Shown one piece after another: positions 52,898-62,274 of a DNA stretch of 64,000 nucleotides (position 1 is its first letter; every line of letters starts with the position of its first letter). The translations under genes and the position numbers were made by a program. The notes under the pieces were generated by a model. It ran no database searches. It saw only the letters and a program-made list of their open reading frames with translations, and was not told where the DNA came from. The DNA comes from Ignavibacteria bacterium (lineage in GTDB: Bacteria > Bacteroidota > Ignavibacteria > Tepidaquicellales > Tepidaquicellaceae), in assembly GCA_041649015.1 (NCBI GenBank), contig JBAZNU010000003.1:1-64000 (forward strand), read 5' to 3'.

Positions 52898-55312
52898 ATG
52901 AAAATTAAATTATTTCTATTTCTCACGATTTGTTTGATTTTTTCGTTCTCCTTTAAGAGTATTCAATCAAACAAAATCCCCCTTGAAAAATACAGCACCG
53001 TTAAAGTATTTATTAACTCTTTACAAGATATTAAAACGCTTCAATCAAACGATATTGACGTTGAACATTATCGTGGCGGTATCAGCGAGGGGATTACAAT
53101 AGTTATTAATCAGATTGAACTTGGTAAGCTTAAAAATACTGGCTTAAAATATGATGTAACTATTCCGGATATGGATGAATACTATGCAAACAGACCCGCT
53201 CCCACAGCAGCTGAGCTCCAGTTTGCTGAGAACACAATGTCTGTCGATAATGTAAACGGCTTTGGATACGGTAGCATGGGAGGTTTTTATACTTATGCAG
53301 AGGTTGTCCAAAAACTTGATTCCATGAGGATTCAATATCCAAACCTGATTTCCATTAAGCAAGAAATTGCAACGACTACCGAAGGCCGCAAAGTCTGGGC
53401 TGTTAAAATTTCAGACAATCCCGATATTGACGAATCGGCGACTGAGCCCGCAATCTATTTTGACGGTCTGCACCATGCTCGCGAGCCGCAGAGCATGGCT
53501 TCACTGATGTATTTTATGTACTGGCTCCTTGATAACTATGCTTCAAATTCCGAAGCTGCATATCTGGTCAACACAAGAGAGATCTTTTTTATTCCTGTTG
53601 TAAATCCCGATGGCTATGCTTATAATCAACAAACAAACCCAAATGGCGGTGGTGGGTGGAGAAAAAACCGTCGTAATAACGGCGGCTCTTATGGTGTAGA
53701 TTTAAACAGAAACTATGCCTATAAATGGGGCTATGATAATATTGGCTCAAGCGGATCTCCCTCTTCTGACACCTATCGCGGACCTTCTGCCGCATCTGAA
53801 CCCGAAATCTCAGGTATTCAGAATTTTGTTAATTCTATACACCCTCAGATTGCTTTCTCTATGCATTCTGTTGCTGAAAGAGTATTGAATCCTTATGGAT
53901 ATGCTGATTCAATTATTGTGTTCGATAAATATTCAGAATTTGCTAACGATTTTACATCAGGAACTAATTATCTTTTTGGTACTGTTTCTCAAATGCTTTC
54001 ATACACATCAAATGGGACGACAAGAGATTATTTTCAGTCGATTGGTTCAATGTGTTGGGTTGTTGAATGTGCGGGTTCAGGATTTTGGCCTTCTCAAAGC
54101 GAAATAGTTCCAATTGCATCAGTTAATCTCAAAATGCTCCGCTATCTTTCTTATGTTGGTGGCAGCATGGTAGATATGCAGAACTATTTTGTGGTTGGAA
54201 AAGGTTATGCAGAGAAGAATGATACCTTGTTACTTCAGGTTGGCGTGAAAAACAAAGGACTTTCTCAAACGGCTAAAAACGTCACCGTTACACTGACCAC
54301 TAATTATCCAAATATTTTACCTATAGTGTCGAGTATTAATTATGACAGTATTCAGTCAAGACAAATAAAATCGAATATCGCTCCTTTTTCATTTAAGTTA
54401 AATAATGATGCTGCCCTTCTTGATGAAATATCTTTTGTTGCTAGCGTTAAACAGGAGGGTGTAGAAGTGAATGTTGATACTATAAAAGTTGTTGTTGGAA
54501 AAACTAATGTTATTTTCTTCGATGATGCTGAAAGCGGTATCGGAAACTGGACAAGAAGTGGAAATAAAATTCAGTGGGATACAACGTTCTGCGATTCCTG
54601 GAGCGGTTCAAAATCTTTCTCCGATTCAAGATACGGCAACACTCAAAATAGTACTAACAACCAGTTCACAACAACAAATGCAATTAGTCTTACAAACGCC
54701 GTTAATCCGCGCCTTGAGTTCTTTGCTAAGTGGGCAATAGAAAGGACTGTTTCTACTGTATATGATTATGCAAGAATACAAATATCCTCAAACAACGGAT
54801 CTACATGGATAAGCCTGCCCGGCAAATATACTGTTACTGGAGGCGGTCAACCTTCTTTCTCTGGTATTAGAACATGGGTTAAAGAGAGCATAAACCTTAA
54901 TGCTTATATAAATCAAACCGTTAAGTTCAGATTTACAATGTACACCGATGGCGGCGAACCGGGTGACGGTTTCACTTATGACGATTTTAAGGTGGTTGAT
55001 TATACGAGCACACCAACAGCAATTTCCGGAATATCTAACGAAGTACCGGAAAGATTTAATCTGTATCAAAACTATCCGAATCCGTTTAATCCCGTTACAA
55101 ATATTAAATTTGATATTGCTAATGCATCGTTTGTAAAAATTGTTATTTTCGATGTTCTTGGTCGTGAAGTAAAAACCCTTGTTAACAACGAAATGCAGCC
55201 CGGTAAATATTCAATAAACTGGGATGCATCTTTACATAATAGTGGTATCTATTTTGTGAAAATTAATGCAGGTGATTATTCGGAAATTAAACGTATGGCT
55301 CTCGTAAAATAG
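52898..55312 (+). CDS. Secreted M14 zinc carboxypeptidase with T9SS sorting domain
   Basis: 804 residues. Signal peptide about 1-20. The M14 catalytic domain (about 125-415) has zinc ligands His193 and Glu196 (HHAREP) and His323 (SMHS), substrate-binding DLNRNY near 270 and the catalytic Glu390 in VVECAGSGF. A beta-rich region with a MAM/jelly-roll look follows, then the T9SS sorting domain (723-804) beginning with NYPNPFNP and ending in a short basic tail. It should be exported and attached or released at the outer surface to break down peptides. Confidence 0.92.
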   Translation: MKIKLFLFLTICLIFSFSFKSIQSNKIPLEKYSTVKVFINSLQDIKTLQSNDIDVEHYRGGISEGITIVINQIELGKLKNTGLKYDVTIPDMDEYYANRPAPTAAELQFAENTMSVDNVNGFGYGSMGGFYTYAEVVQKLDSMRIQYPNLISIKQEIATTTEGRKVWAVKISDNPDIDESATEPAIYFDGLHHAREPQSMASLMYFMYWLLDNYASNSEAAYLVNTREIFFIPVVNPDGYAYNQQTNPNGGGGWRKNRRNNGGSYGVDLNRNYAYKWGYDNIGSSGSPSSDTYRGPSAASEPEISGIQNFVNSIHPQIAFSMHSVAERVLNPYGYADSIIVFDKYSEFANDFTSGTNYLFGTVSQMLSYTSNGTTRDYFQSIGSMCWVVECAGSGFWPSQSEIVPIASVNLKMLRYLSYVGGSMVDMQNYFVVGKGYAEKNDTLLLQVGVKNKGLSQTAKNVTVTLTTNYPNILPIVSSINYDSIQSRQIKSNIAPFSFKLNNDAALLDEISFVASVKQEGVEVNVDTIKVVVGKTNVIFFDDAESGIGNWTRSGNKIQWDTTFCDSWSGSKSFSDSRYGNTQNSTNNQFTTTNAISLTNAVNPRLEFFAKWAIERTVSTVYDYARIQISSNNGSTWISLPGKYTVTGGGQPSFSGIRTWVKESINLNAYINQTVKFRFTMYTDGGEPGDGFTYDDFKVVDYTSTPTAISGISNEVPERFNLYQNYPNPFNPVTNIKFDIANASFVKIVIFDVLGREVKTLVNNEMQPGKYSINWDASLHNSGIYFVKINAGDYSEIKRMALVK

Positions 55313-55349
55313 TTTTAGTTTTCTAATAAAGAAACAAAATTTTTTATTC

Positions 55350-55386
55350 AAGTCCCTTTCATCGTAAGACGAAAGGGACTTTTTTC
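55350..55386 (+). terminator. Intrinsic terminator of the carboxypeptidase gene
   Basis: AAGTCCCTTTC (55350-55360) and GAAAGGGACTT (55371-55381) form an 11-bp perfect stem with a 10-base loop and a T6 tail. It lies 37 bases after the stop codon. Confidence 0.9.
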
Positions 55387-55876
55387 TATATGCAGCTTTG
55401 CATTCCAACCAACAATCTTATTAATTTCACTTCTGAATATCCACAACTTTCAAAATTATAAATTCTCCCCTTTTTTAATTGAAATGATTTGAAATTCATA
55501 TCGAAATTGTAATATTTGTATAAAAAAGCATAAGATTTGAACCAAACACAAGAAAAATCAAAATTTATCCCCCCAAAGATCATGAAAAAGTGATTTTTTA
55601 TGTATGCCTGCGATATGCCTGCGATATGTCTGCGATATGCCTGCGTTTTAGTACTATTCCTGTTGCATACAAGAATAATCTCGGTTTAATGCAGGAGAGC
55701 ACCCTAAATAGTTGAATTATCATGTGATTAATATTATAGGTTTACACTTCTCGTCAAAATTATTGATTTAAGCAATTTAAATGTAAAATTAAGACTAAAT
55801 TTCAATTGCCTATAATTTTTTAAAAAAGGAAGAAGGTAATGAAGTATTTAAGAAAAAGGACTTTTTTAGTATACTG
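55387..55876. other. Non-coding region of about 490 bases holding the second 11-bp repeat array
   Basis: No frame with coding character on either strand. It contains the repeat 55604-55645 and otherwise AT-rich, structureless sequence, ending against the VOC gene that reads leftward. The run TGATTTTTTATGTATGCCTG before the array is similar to the flank of locus A at 18421-18440, so the shared element may extend some bases to the left of the units. Confidence 0.55.
55604..55645. repeat. 11-bp tandem repeat array, three full units and one partial (locus B)
   Basis: ATGCCTGCGAT twice, then ATGTCTGCGAT, then the first nine bases ATGCCTGCG. This is the same unit order as in locus A (18434-18488), including the C-to-T change in the third unit, about 37 kb away. 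The shared variant shows common descent of the arrays rather than independent growth. Both lie in gene-poor DNA. Confidence 0.9.
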
Positions 55877-56290
55877 CTATTTTGTTTTTCCTTCTGCTAT
55901 TTTCTCATATTCGCTGTCGTTTGGTTCCCATAACTCAATTTTATTACCCTCAAGGTCAAGTATATGTACAAATTTACCGTACTCAAAAGCTTCTATTTCG
56001 TCTAATATTGTTACTCCCGATTCCCTTAGTTCTTCAACCAATTTCTCTAAATCTTCTACCCTGTAATTTATCATAAATTCTTTTTCGGATGGCGTAAAAT
56101 ATTTTGTATTTTCAGGAAAAGGACTCCATTGCAGAAATCCTTTTTGCTCAGGATTTTCACTATATCTCCACTCAAAGCTTGTTCCGTACTTGTCAATATT
56201 CAAACCTAAGTGTGCTTTATACCATTCTTTCACTTTTTCAGGATCTTTGCATTTAAAAAAGATTCCGCCAATACCTGTTACCTTTTTCAT
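55877..56290 (-). CDS. Glyoxalase/VOC-family protein
   Basis: 137 residues, a single vicinal-oxygen-chelate domain of two beta-alpha-beta-beta-beta units. KVTGIGGIFFKCKDPEKVKEWY starts the first, and MINYRVEDLEKLVEEL and DLEGNKIELWEP end the second; the last Glu is the usual metal ligand. The family covers glyoxalase, dioxygenase and drug-resistance proteins; the substrate here is unknown. It lies one base after the DUF3788 gene in a two-gene - strand operon. Confidence 0.85.
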   Translation of the reverse strand: MKKVTGIGGIFFKCKDPEKVKEWYKAHLGLNIDKYGTSFEWRYSENPEQKGFLQWSPFPENTKYFTPSEKEFMINYRVEDLEKLVEELRESGVTILDEIEAFEYGKFVHILDLEGNKIELWEPNDSEYEKIAEGKTK

Positions 56291-56291
56291 A

Positions 56292-56711
56292 TTAATTTGA
56301 AAGTTTAATATTTATTAATTCTTTTATGTCTTTAATTGCTTCTTTGCTTTTTACATCAATCCTGATTCCTCTACCCTCTGCATAAACCCGTGCATTCTGC
56401 AGTTCTTCCTTTATCTCTCTTGAAACATCGCTTTTAATAATTTCGTCTGTTGCCTTCTGTCCGAACATAAACGCAGCCTTGAAGAATCCTTTTCTCGGCA
56501 ATAAATATATAATAACCCTTTTCCTGTCTTTTATCCTGAAACTCCATCCGTATTTTGCACCAGGATATTTCCATTCACTCACGGAATTAAAATATTGTGA
56601 ATAAACAAATTCAGAAATTAAGCCCCAGATTGAATATGTCTTTCCAAGCGCTGATTTTAAATCGGTATCACTCGGCATAATAGATTTATCCATGAATATG
56701 CTTGTATCCAT
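56292..56711 (-). CDS. DUF3788-like protein
   Basis: 139 residues. The conserved-looking centre KYGWSFRIKDRKRVIIYLLPRKGFF and the FGQKATDEI segment match the DUF3788 family of uncharacterised cytosolic proteins common in Firmicutes and Bacteroidetes. An alternative start at Met7 exists. It is co-transcribed with the VOC gene downstream and divergent from radA. The biochemical function is unknown. Confidence 0.75.
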   Translation of the reverse strand: MDTSIFMDKSIMPSDTDLKSALGKTYSIWGLISEFVYSQYFNSVSEWKYPGAKYGWSFRIKDRKRVIIYLLPRKGFFKAAFMFGQKATDEIIKSDVSREIKEELQNARVYAEGRGIRIDVKSKEAIKDIKELINIKLSN

Positions 56712-56873
56712 ATTAAGTGATATTATGATTATTAAACAATAATAGATTAAATATAATAATTACCATAACTTTAAAACATCTTATAACTCTCCCAATATAA
56801 ATTGCCAAGAGTATTTAATTCCCTTTAATAAAACATTTCTTTGTTTTACTTTTAAATAATTTTATTCTAAACT

Positions 56874-58241
56874 TTGTCTAAAACTAAAACAAATTTCATT
56901 TGTCAGAATTGTGGCTATTCTTCTCCGCGCTGGACTGGAAAGTGTCCTTCATGTGAGCAGTGGAATACATTCGAAGAAGTTTTATTAGAGCCTAAAAGAT
57001 TCAAATCCGGAAAAACAATTTCCGATAAATCCGTTAAAGATAAAATTCAAACACTCGAACATATTATTCATGAAGATAACGGAAACAGGAATCCTACTAA
57101 AATAAGTGAGCTCGACCGTGTTCTTGGTGGAGGAATTGTTAATGGTTCTGTAATACTAATCGGAGGTGACCCGGGGATTGGAAAGTCAACGCTAATGCTC
57201 CAGATAGCAAGCAATCTGAGCGGAAAGAAATTTCTATACGTTAGCGGTGAGGAGTCTGCATCTCAGATTAAAATGAGGGCTGATAGGCTTTGCGTTAAAG
57301 TTAATAATTTCTTTGTTCTGTCCGAAACAAACCTTGACACTGTTCATTCTGCAATTGAAATTGAACGTCCGGATTATATAGTAATTGATTCAATTCAGAC
57401 AGTATATCTTCCCGAACTTGAAAGTTCGCCCGGTACGGTTTCTCAACTTCGTGAATCAACCTCATACCTGATTAAAATAGCAAAAACCACAAACATACCC
57501 ATTCTCATCGTTGGACATATTACTAAAGATGGTACAATAGCAGGACCTAAAGTTATAGAGCACATGGTTGATGTTGTCCTTCAGTTTGAGGGTGAACGAA
57601 CCCATTTTTACAGAATACTTCGAGGAATTAAAAACCGCTTCGGCTCTACGAATGAGATCGGTATTTTTGAGATGACGGAAAAGGGACTTAAAGAGGTGCT
57701 TAATCCCAGCGAAGTATTTTTATCTCAAAGAAATTATGGTGCTTCAGGTTGTGTTATCTCCTCTGCTATTGAGGGGACGCGTCCCATTCTTATTGAAGTC
57801 CAGGCACTTGTTGCATCAACCTCCTATGGTGTCCCGCAAAGAACTGCAATGGGTTTTGACTATAAGCGATTAAGCATTCTTAACGCTGTCATTGAGAAAA
57901 AACTTGGCTTGTTCTTAAATAAACATGATGTCTTTCTTAATATTGCTGGCGGCGTTAAGATTGATGAGACCGCCGTTGACCTTGCTGCAGCTATGAGTAT
58001 ATTTTCGTCTGCAAAGGATATTCCTGTTGATTCTGAGACCGTAATAATAGGCGAGGTAGGGCTTGCAGGAGAAATACGAACAATCTCAAGTATTGAAAAA
58101 AGAATAAACGAAGCTGAAAAACTTGGTTTTAAAAGAATTATATTACCAAAGAATAACTTAAAACATTTAAATATCAAAAAATATAAGATTGAAATAGTCG
58201 GTGTCGAAAAAATTAAAGACGCTGTTTCAGTTTTAATGTAA
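56874..58241 (+). CDS. radA: DNA repair protein RadA
   Basis: 455 residues. This RecA-like ATPase drives branch migration in recombination repair. A C4 zinc finger (Cys10, Cys13, Cys24, Cys27), Walker A GGDPGIGKST, Walker B-like VIDSIQTV, the RadA-specific KNRFGST and a C-terminal Lon-like domain (KIDETAVDLA, GEVGLAGEIR) are all present. The start is TTG at 56874; no upstream ATG fits. It is divergent from the DUF3788 gene and 22 bases before fbp. Confidence 0.96.
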   Translation: MSKTKTNFICQNCGYSSPRWTGKCPSCEQWNTFEEVLLEPKRFKSGKTISDKSVKDKIQTLEHIIHEDNGNRNPTKISELDRVLGGGIVNGSVILIGGDPGIGKSTLMLQIASNLSGKKFLYVSGEESASQIKMRADRLCVKVNNFFVLSETNLDTVHSAIEIERPDYIVIDSIQTVYLPELESSPGTVSQLRESTSYLIKIAKTTNIPILIVGHITKDGTIAGPKVIEHMVDVVLQFEGERTHFYRILRGIKNRFGSTNEIGIFEMTEKGLKEVLNPSEVFLSQRNYGASGCVISSAIEGTRPILIEVQALVASTSYGVPQRTAMGFDYKRLSILNAVIEKKLGLFLNKHDVFLNIAGGVKIDETAVDLAAAMSIFSSAKDIPVDSETVIIGEVGLAGEIRTISSIEKRINEAEKLGFKRIILPKNNLKHLNIKKYKIEIVGVEKIKDAVSVLM

Positions 58242-58263
58242 TATATTATTAGCGGAGGTTAAA

Positions 58264-59271
58264 ATGATTAAAAAGCTCACTACTTTATACAGACACATTA
58301 TCGCCGAAGAGAGAAAAATCCCGGAGGCTACAGGACAACTTTCGGATTTACTTAGTGATATTGCTCTTGCATGCAAAGTGATTTCATTGGAAGTCAATCG
58401 TGCAGGATTGATTGATATTCTTGGGCTTACAGGTGATGAGAATGTTCAGGGCGAAGAAGTTAAAAAACTCGATGTTTACGCAAACGACACTTTAAAGAGC
58501 ATAATGAGAATGGGCGGGCATGCATGCGCACTATGTTCCGAAGAAGAAGAAACCTTCGTTCCTATTGATGAAGTTTACAACGATTATTCGCATAAATACA
58601 TTATTCATTTTGACCCGCTTGACGGCTCTTCAAATATTGACGCCAATATATCTATTGGAACAATTTTTTCTGTTTATAAAAGACTTTCTGCTCATGGTCC
58701 CGGCGAAATACATGACTGCTTGCAAGTAGGCTTAAAACAAGTTGCAGCTGGGTACGTTGTTTATGGTTCCAGTACTATTATGGTTTACACCGCAGGAAAC
58801 GGTGTGCATGGATTTACACTTGACCCATCCGTTGGTGAGTTTCTAATTTCATATGACAACATGAGAATTCCTCAGAAATCAAAAACATATTCTGTTAATG
58901 AGGGTAACTATACAAAATGGTCAAAAGGAATACAGAAGTATGTTGATTACTTAAAGCAGCCCGATAAAGAAACCGGTAGGCCCTACTCATCCCGATACGT
59001 CGGTTCTCTTGTTGCGGATTTTCACAGGAATCTTTTATATGGCGGAATATTTATTTATCCTGCAGACGATAAGAACAAAAACGGCAAACTTCGCCTAATG
59101 TATGAAGCTAACCCCCTTGCATTTATTGTCGAACAGGCAGGTGGAATTGCAACAGACGGTAGAAATAGAATCCTCGAAATTATCCCTAAAGGACTACATC
59201 AACGCACCCCACTCTTCATTGGAAGTCCTGATGATGTCAAACTCGCAATGAAATTCCATTCAGAGGAATAA
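58264..59271 (+). CDS. fbp: Fructose-1,6-bisphosphatase class I
   Basis: 335 residues. It removes the 1-phosphate of fructose-1,6-bisphosphate in gluconeogenesis. The metal site is FDPLDGSSNID with ISIGTIFSVY after it. RYVGSLVADFHR and the active-site KLRLMYEANPLAF near the C-terminus are family motifs. It has one of the strongest Shine-Dalgarno sites in the window (GCGGAGG, 8 bases before ATG). Together with PPDK in this window it supports a gluconeogenic route from pyruvate. Confidence 0.96.
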   Translation: MIKKLTTLYRHIIAEERKIPEATGQLSDLLSDIALACKVISLEVNRAGLIDILGLTGDENVQGEEVKKLDVYANDTLKSIMRMGGHACALCSEEEETFVPIDEVYNDYSHKYIIHFDPLDGSSNIDANISIGTIFSVYKRLSAHGPGEIHDCLQVGLKQVAAGYVVYGSSTIMVYTAGNGVHGFTLDPSVGEFLISYDNMRIPQKSKTYSVNEGNYTKWSKGIQKYVDYLKQPDKETGRPYSSRYVGSLVADFHRNLLYGGIFIYPADDKNKNGKLRLMYEANPLAFIVEQAGGIATDGRNRILEIIPKGLHQRTPLFIGSPDDVKLAMKFHSEE

Positions 59272-59453
59272 GTGTTTTTTACGTACGAGAGTATATAAAT
59301 TATAATATTCTTAATGCTTTGTTTTTAGAATATCATTCTTATTCTATTCAACATTAACAGCTATGTGCCGAAGGTATGGAATAATTACGAAATAATATCT
59401 TGTTTGTTGAGGAAAGATTATTTAGTTTTAATTTAAATAAATTATTAAAAATC

Positions 59454-60992
59454 ATGAAATGTAAATTATTTACTATTTTAATAATTACTTTCTTTATTTG
59501 CCCACCATTATTTTCTCAATTCTGGTCACAGCAGTACAGCAGTACAAATAAAATTCTCGGAGAATCTTTCTTTTTCAATCAGGATTCCGGCTGGATTGTC
59601 GGAGAAAATATTGTGATGAAATCAACTAATGGAGGTAGTAATTGGATTAATCTTATCGTTCCTTCTTTTTATACTTACGACGGAATACAATTTTTGAATT
59701 CTCAAACTGGTTGGATTGCAGGTTCGTACGGAGATTATCTGACCTCTACCGGCACTCTCCTTAAAACAATAGATGGTGGTGTAACATGGAGTACCGCATA
59801 TAATTTTAATTGTGGTCTATGGGATGTAGTTTTTATAAACCCCGACATAGGATTTGTTTGTGGTGACAGGAAGTTCTTTGCTAAAACTACAAACGGAGGA
59901 GTAAACTGGGTTCAGAAAAACTTAGGTTTTACAATAAGCGAGTTTTTCCAAATGGCATTCCCGGATACTCTTACAGGATATGTCGTTGGAAGCCATAATG
60001 AAATATTTAAAACATCGGATGGGGGTGATACTTGGTTTCAGCAGATTGTGAATCACGAAACATGGTTACGTGATGTCTATTTTTTCAATGTCGATACTGG
60101 TATTGCCGTCGGTTCTTACGGTGTAATCGTTAAAACAACTGATGGCGGTAATAACTGGGTTCGGAAAATTATTCCCGGAATCTCCTCCTATCTTTTTTCG
60201 GTTCAATTCTTTGAATCTGGATCGGGTTGGGTTACAGGATGGGATAATACCCTGTTGAAATCAACTGATTACGGAGAATCGTGGGAGTCAGTAAATGGAT
60301 TGCCGGGCAATAATAATATGTTAACCGATGTCAATTTCATTAATTCAGGTACCGGATGGTTACTTGGGTATGACGGAATTATTTTAAAAACTACTAATGG
60401 CGGTGTCACAATAAGCGCCCCTCAATTAGTATATCCATTAAATAATTCTACTATCCACACTGTTCAGCCGGGTCTGACTTTTACCTCAGTAGCAGGCGCA
60501 TTCAATTACTTTATACAGATTTCTCCTAATAGTAGTTTCACTACACTTACCGATTATGCATATACAACCTCAAACCAATACCTCGTTCCCGCAGGGAAAT
60601 TAATCGGTGGAAATAATTATTACTGGAGAGTGAAATCAATCGCAGGAACTATTGAAAGTCAATGGTCTTCAATATGGAGTTTCTACGTTCATCCGGACGC
60701 AATTATCAATATTAGTTCTGAAATTCCTAAAGATTATACTCTCGAACAAAATTACCCAAATCCTTTTAATCCTTCAACTAAAGTGAAATTTGGTATTAAA
60801 GAAAAGGGAAACCTTAATATAACAATCTATGACGCAAACGGTAAATCTATTATAAATGATAATAATAAAATGGTTAGTCCTGGATTTTATGAATACAATC
60901 TGAATATGAGTAAATATGCTAGTGGTGTATATTATTTCAGTTATTCAGTTAATAATATCCGAAAAACGATAAAAATGCTGCTTGTTAAATAA
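59454..60992 (+). CDS. Secreted YCF48/BNR-type beta-propeller protein with T9SS sorting domain
   Basis: 512 residues from ATG 59454, which begins a clean signal peptide (MKCKLFTILIITFF to FSQ); an upstream TTG would add 18 residues. Seven repeats of the type T-x-(N/D)-G-G-x-x-W (for example TTNGGVNW, TSDGGDTW, TTDGGNNW) form a beta propeller. An Fn3-like domain follows (about 345-420), then the T9SS sorting domain from about 430 to the end, starting NYPNPFNP. It is probably a cell-surface binding protein; no catalytic residues are seen. Confidence 0.87.
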   Translation: MKCKLFTILIITFFICPPLFSQFWSQQYSSTNKILGESFFFNQDSGWIVGENIVMKSTNGGSNWINLIVPSFYTYDGIQFLNSQTGWIAGSYGDYLTSTGTLLKTIDGGVTWSTAYNFNCGLWDVVFINPDIGFVCGDRKFFAKTTNGGVNWVQKNLGFTISEFFQMAFPDTLTGYVVGSHNEIFKTSDGGDTWFQQIVNHETWLRDVYFFNVDTGIAVGSYGVIVKTTDGGNNWVRKIIPGISSYLFSVQFFESGSGWVTGWDNTLLKSTDYGESWESVNGLPGNNNMLTDVNFINSGTGWLLGYDGIILKTTNGGVTISAPQLVYPLNNSTIHTVQPGLTFTSVAGAFNYFIQISPNSSFTTLTDYAYTTSNQYLVPAGKLIGGNNYYWRVKSIAGTIESQWSSIWSFYVHPDAIINISSEIPKDYTLEQNYPNPFNPSTKVKFGIKEKGNLNITIYDANGKSIINDNNKMVSPGFYEYNLNMSKYASGVYYFSYSVNNIRKTIKMLLVK

Positions 60993-61122
60993 GGTCATAG
61001 GGAAATATCGGTTTGTATTTACCGTATACTACTGTCATGTCCCGGGATAAGCATTTGTATTATGTAATTTGAATTACAATTAATTTTTATATGATTTATA
61101 TTGTGACATTATTTCTCAAAGT

Positions 61123-62274
61123 TTGATAGAAAAGAAGAAAATTGTCATAATTGGTCCTGCTTATCCTTACAGAGGCGGAAATTCACTCTACGTTTCATTT
61201 CTGTATGATTTGCTTAAAGATAAATTCGATGTCACAATAGTAAATTATACACTGTTGTATCCTTCAATTTTTTTTCCCGGTACAACCCAAAATGATACTA
61301 GCGGACACATTATAAAGGAAGTCGAAAGTAAGCGATTAATCAATTCCATAAATCCTTTTACTTGGTTTAAAGCAGCTAAATTCATAAATTCTCATAAAGC
61401 GGATTTAGTTATTTTTGATTGGTGGAATCCATTCTTTGGACCATCACACCGTGTAATCTCATCATTGATAAAAAAGCACTATCGCAATAAAATAGTTTTT
61501 ATCACAGAGAATGTTATTTCTCATGAAGCAAGATTTGTTGACCGGCTATTAACAAAGATTGGGCTTAAAAATGCAGACACTTTTATTGCTCTTTCTAACG
61601 TTGTTGAAAACACGCTCAAAAATATTACACACAAAAAGATTTATAAGTCAGCACTGCCAATATATGGCTGTTACAATCTTGATAAGAATATTGATGTAAG
61701 AAAGCAAAAAGAGATTCTTGGCTTTTCTAAAGACGATGATGTATTGCTTTTCTTCGGTTATGTCAGGAAGTACAAAGGACTAAACGTTTTGATTGATGCC
61801 TATCCGGGTATTTTAGAAATAAATCCGAATGCAAGACTTCTCATTGTCGGTGAATTCTATGATTCCTCAGATAAATATTATCAGCAGATTGAAACTCTTG
61901 GAATAAAAGACCATGTTAAAGTTGTTCAAAAATTTGTTCCGAATGAAGATGTAGGTAGGTATTATTCTGTTGCAGACATCGTCATTCTTCCTTATTTATC
62001 AGGTACTCAAAGCGGTGTTTTGAATATTGCTTATGGGTTCGGAAAACCGGTAATAGTCACAAACGTTGGAGGGCTTGCAGAAGATGTCATAGATAATAAT
62101 ACGGGATATATAATTGAACCCAATAGCCCTTCCGAAATAGTAAATTCTGTAAGAAAATTCTTTAATGAAAGAAATAAAACAGATTTTAAATCTAACATAA
62201 ATAAGAAACTTGAAGATAACTTATTTAATAAATTTCCTGAACTTGTTGTGAAAATAATGGAGGATATGAAATGA
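61123..62274 (+). CDS. Glycosyltransferase family 4
   Basis: 383 residues. GT-B fold: the N-terminal domain has GPAYPYRGGNSLYVSFLYDLL, and the C-terminal domain has LLFFGYVRKYKGLNVLIDAY, ILPYLSGTQSGVLNIAYGFGKPVIVTNVGGL, the usual GT4 nucleotide-sugar site with its E/S-x7-E-like block (here Q-S-G-V). It probably adds a sugar in surface polysaccharide synthesis. The start is TTG at 61123. It overlaps the GT9 gene by four bases, forming a glycan cluster with the methyltransferase after it. Confidence 0.9.
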   Translation: MIEKKKIVIIGPAYPYRGGNSLYVSFLYDLLKDKFDVTIVNYTLLYPSIFFPGTTQNDTSGHIIKEVESKRLINSINPFTWFKAAKFINSHKADLVIFDWWNPFFGPSHRVISSLIKKHYRNKIVFITENVISHEARFVDRLLTKIGLKNADTFIALSNVVENTLKNITHKKIYKSALPIYGCYNLDKNIDVRKQKEILGFSKDDDVLLFFGYVRKYKGLNVLIDAYPGILEINPNARLLIVGEFYDSSDKYYQQIETLGIKDHVKVVQKFVPNEDVGRYYSVADIVILPYLSGTQSGVLNIAYGFGKPVIVTNVGGLAEDVIDNNTGYIIEPNSPSEIVNSVRKFFNERNKTDFKSNINKKLEDNLFNKFPELVVKIMEDMK

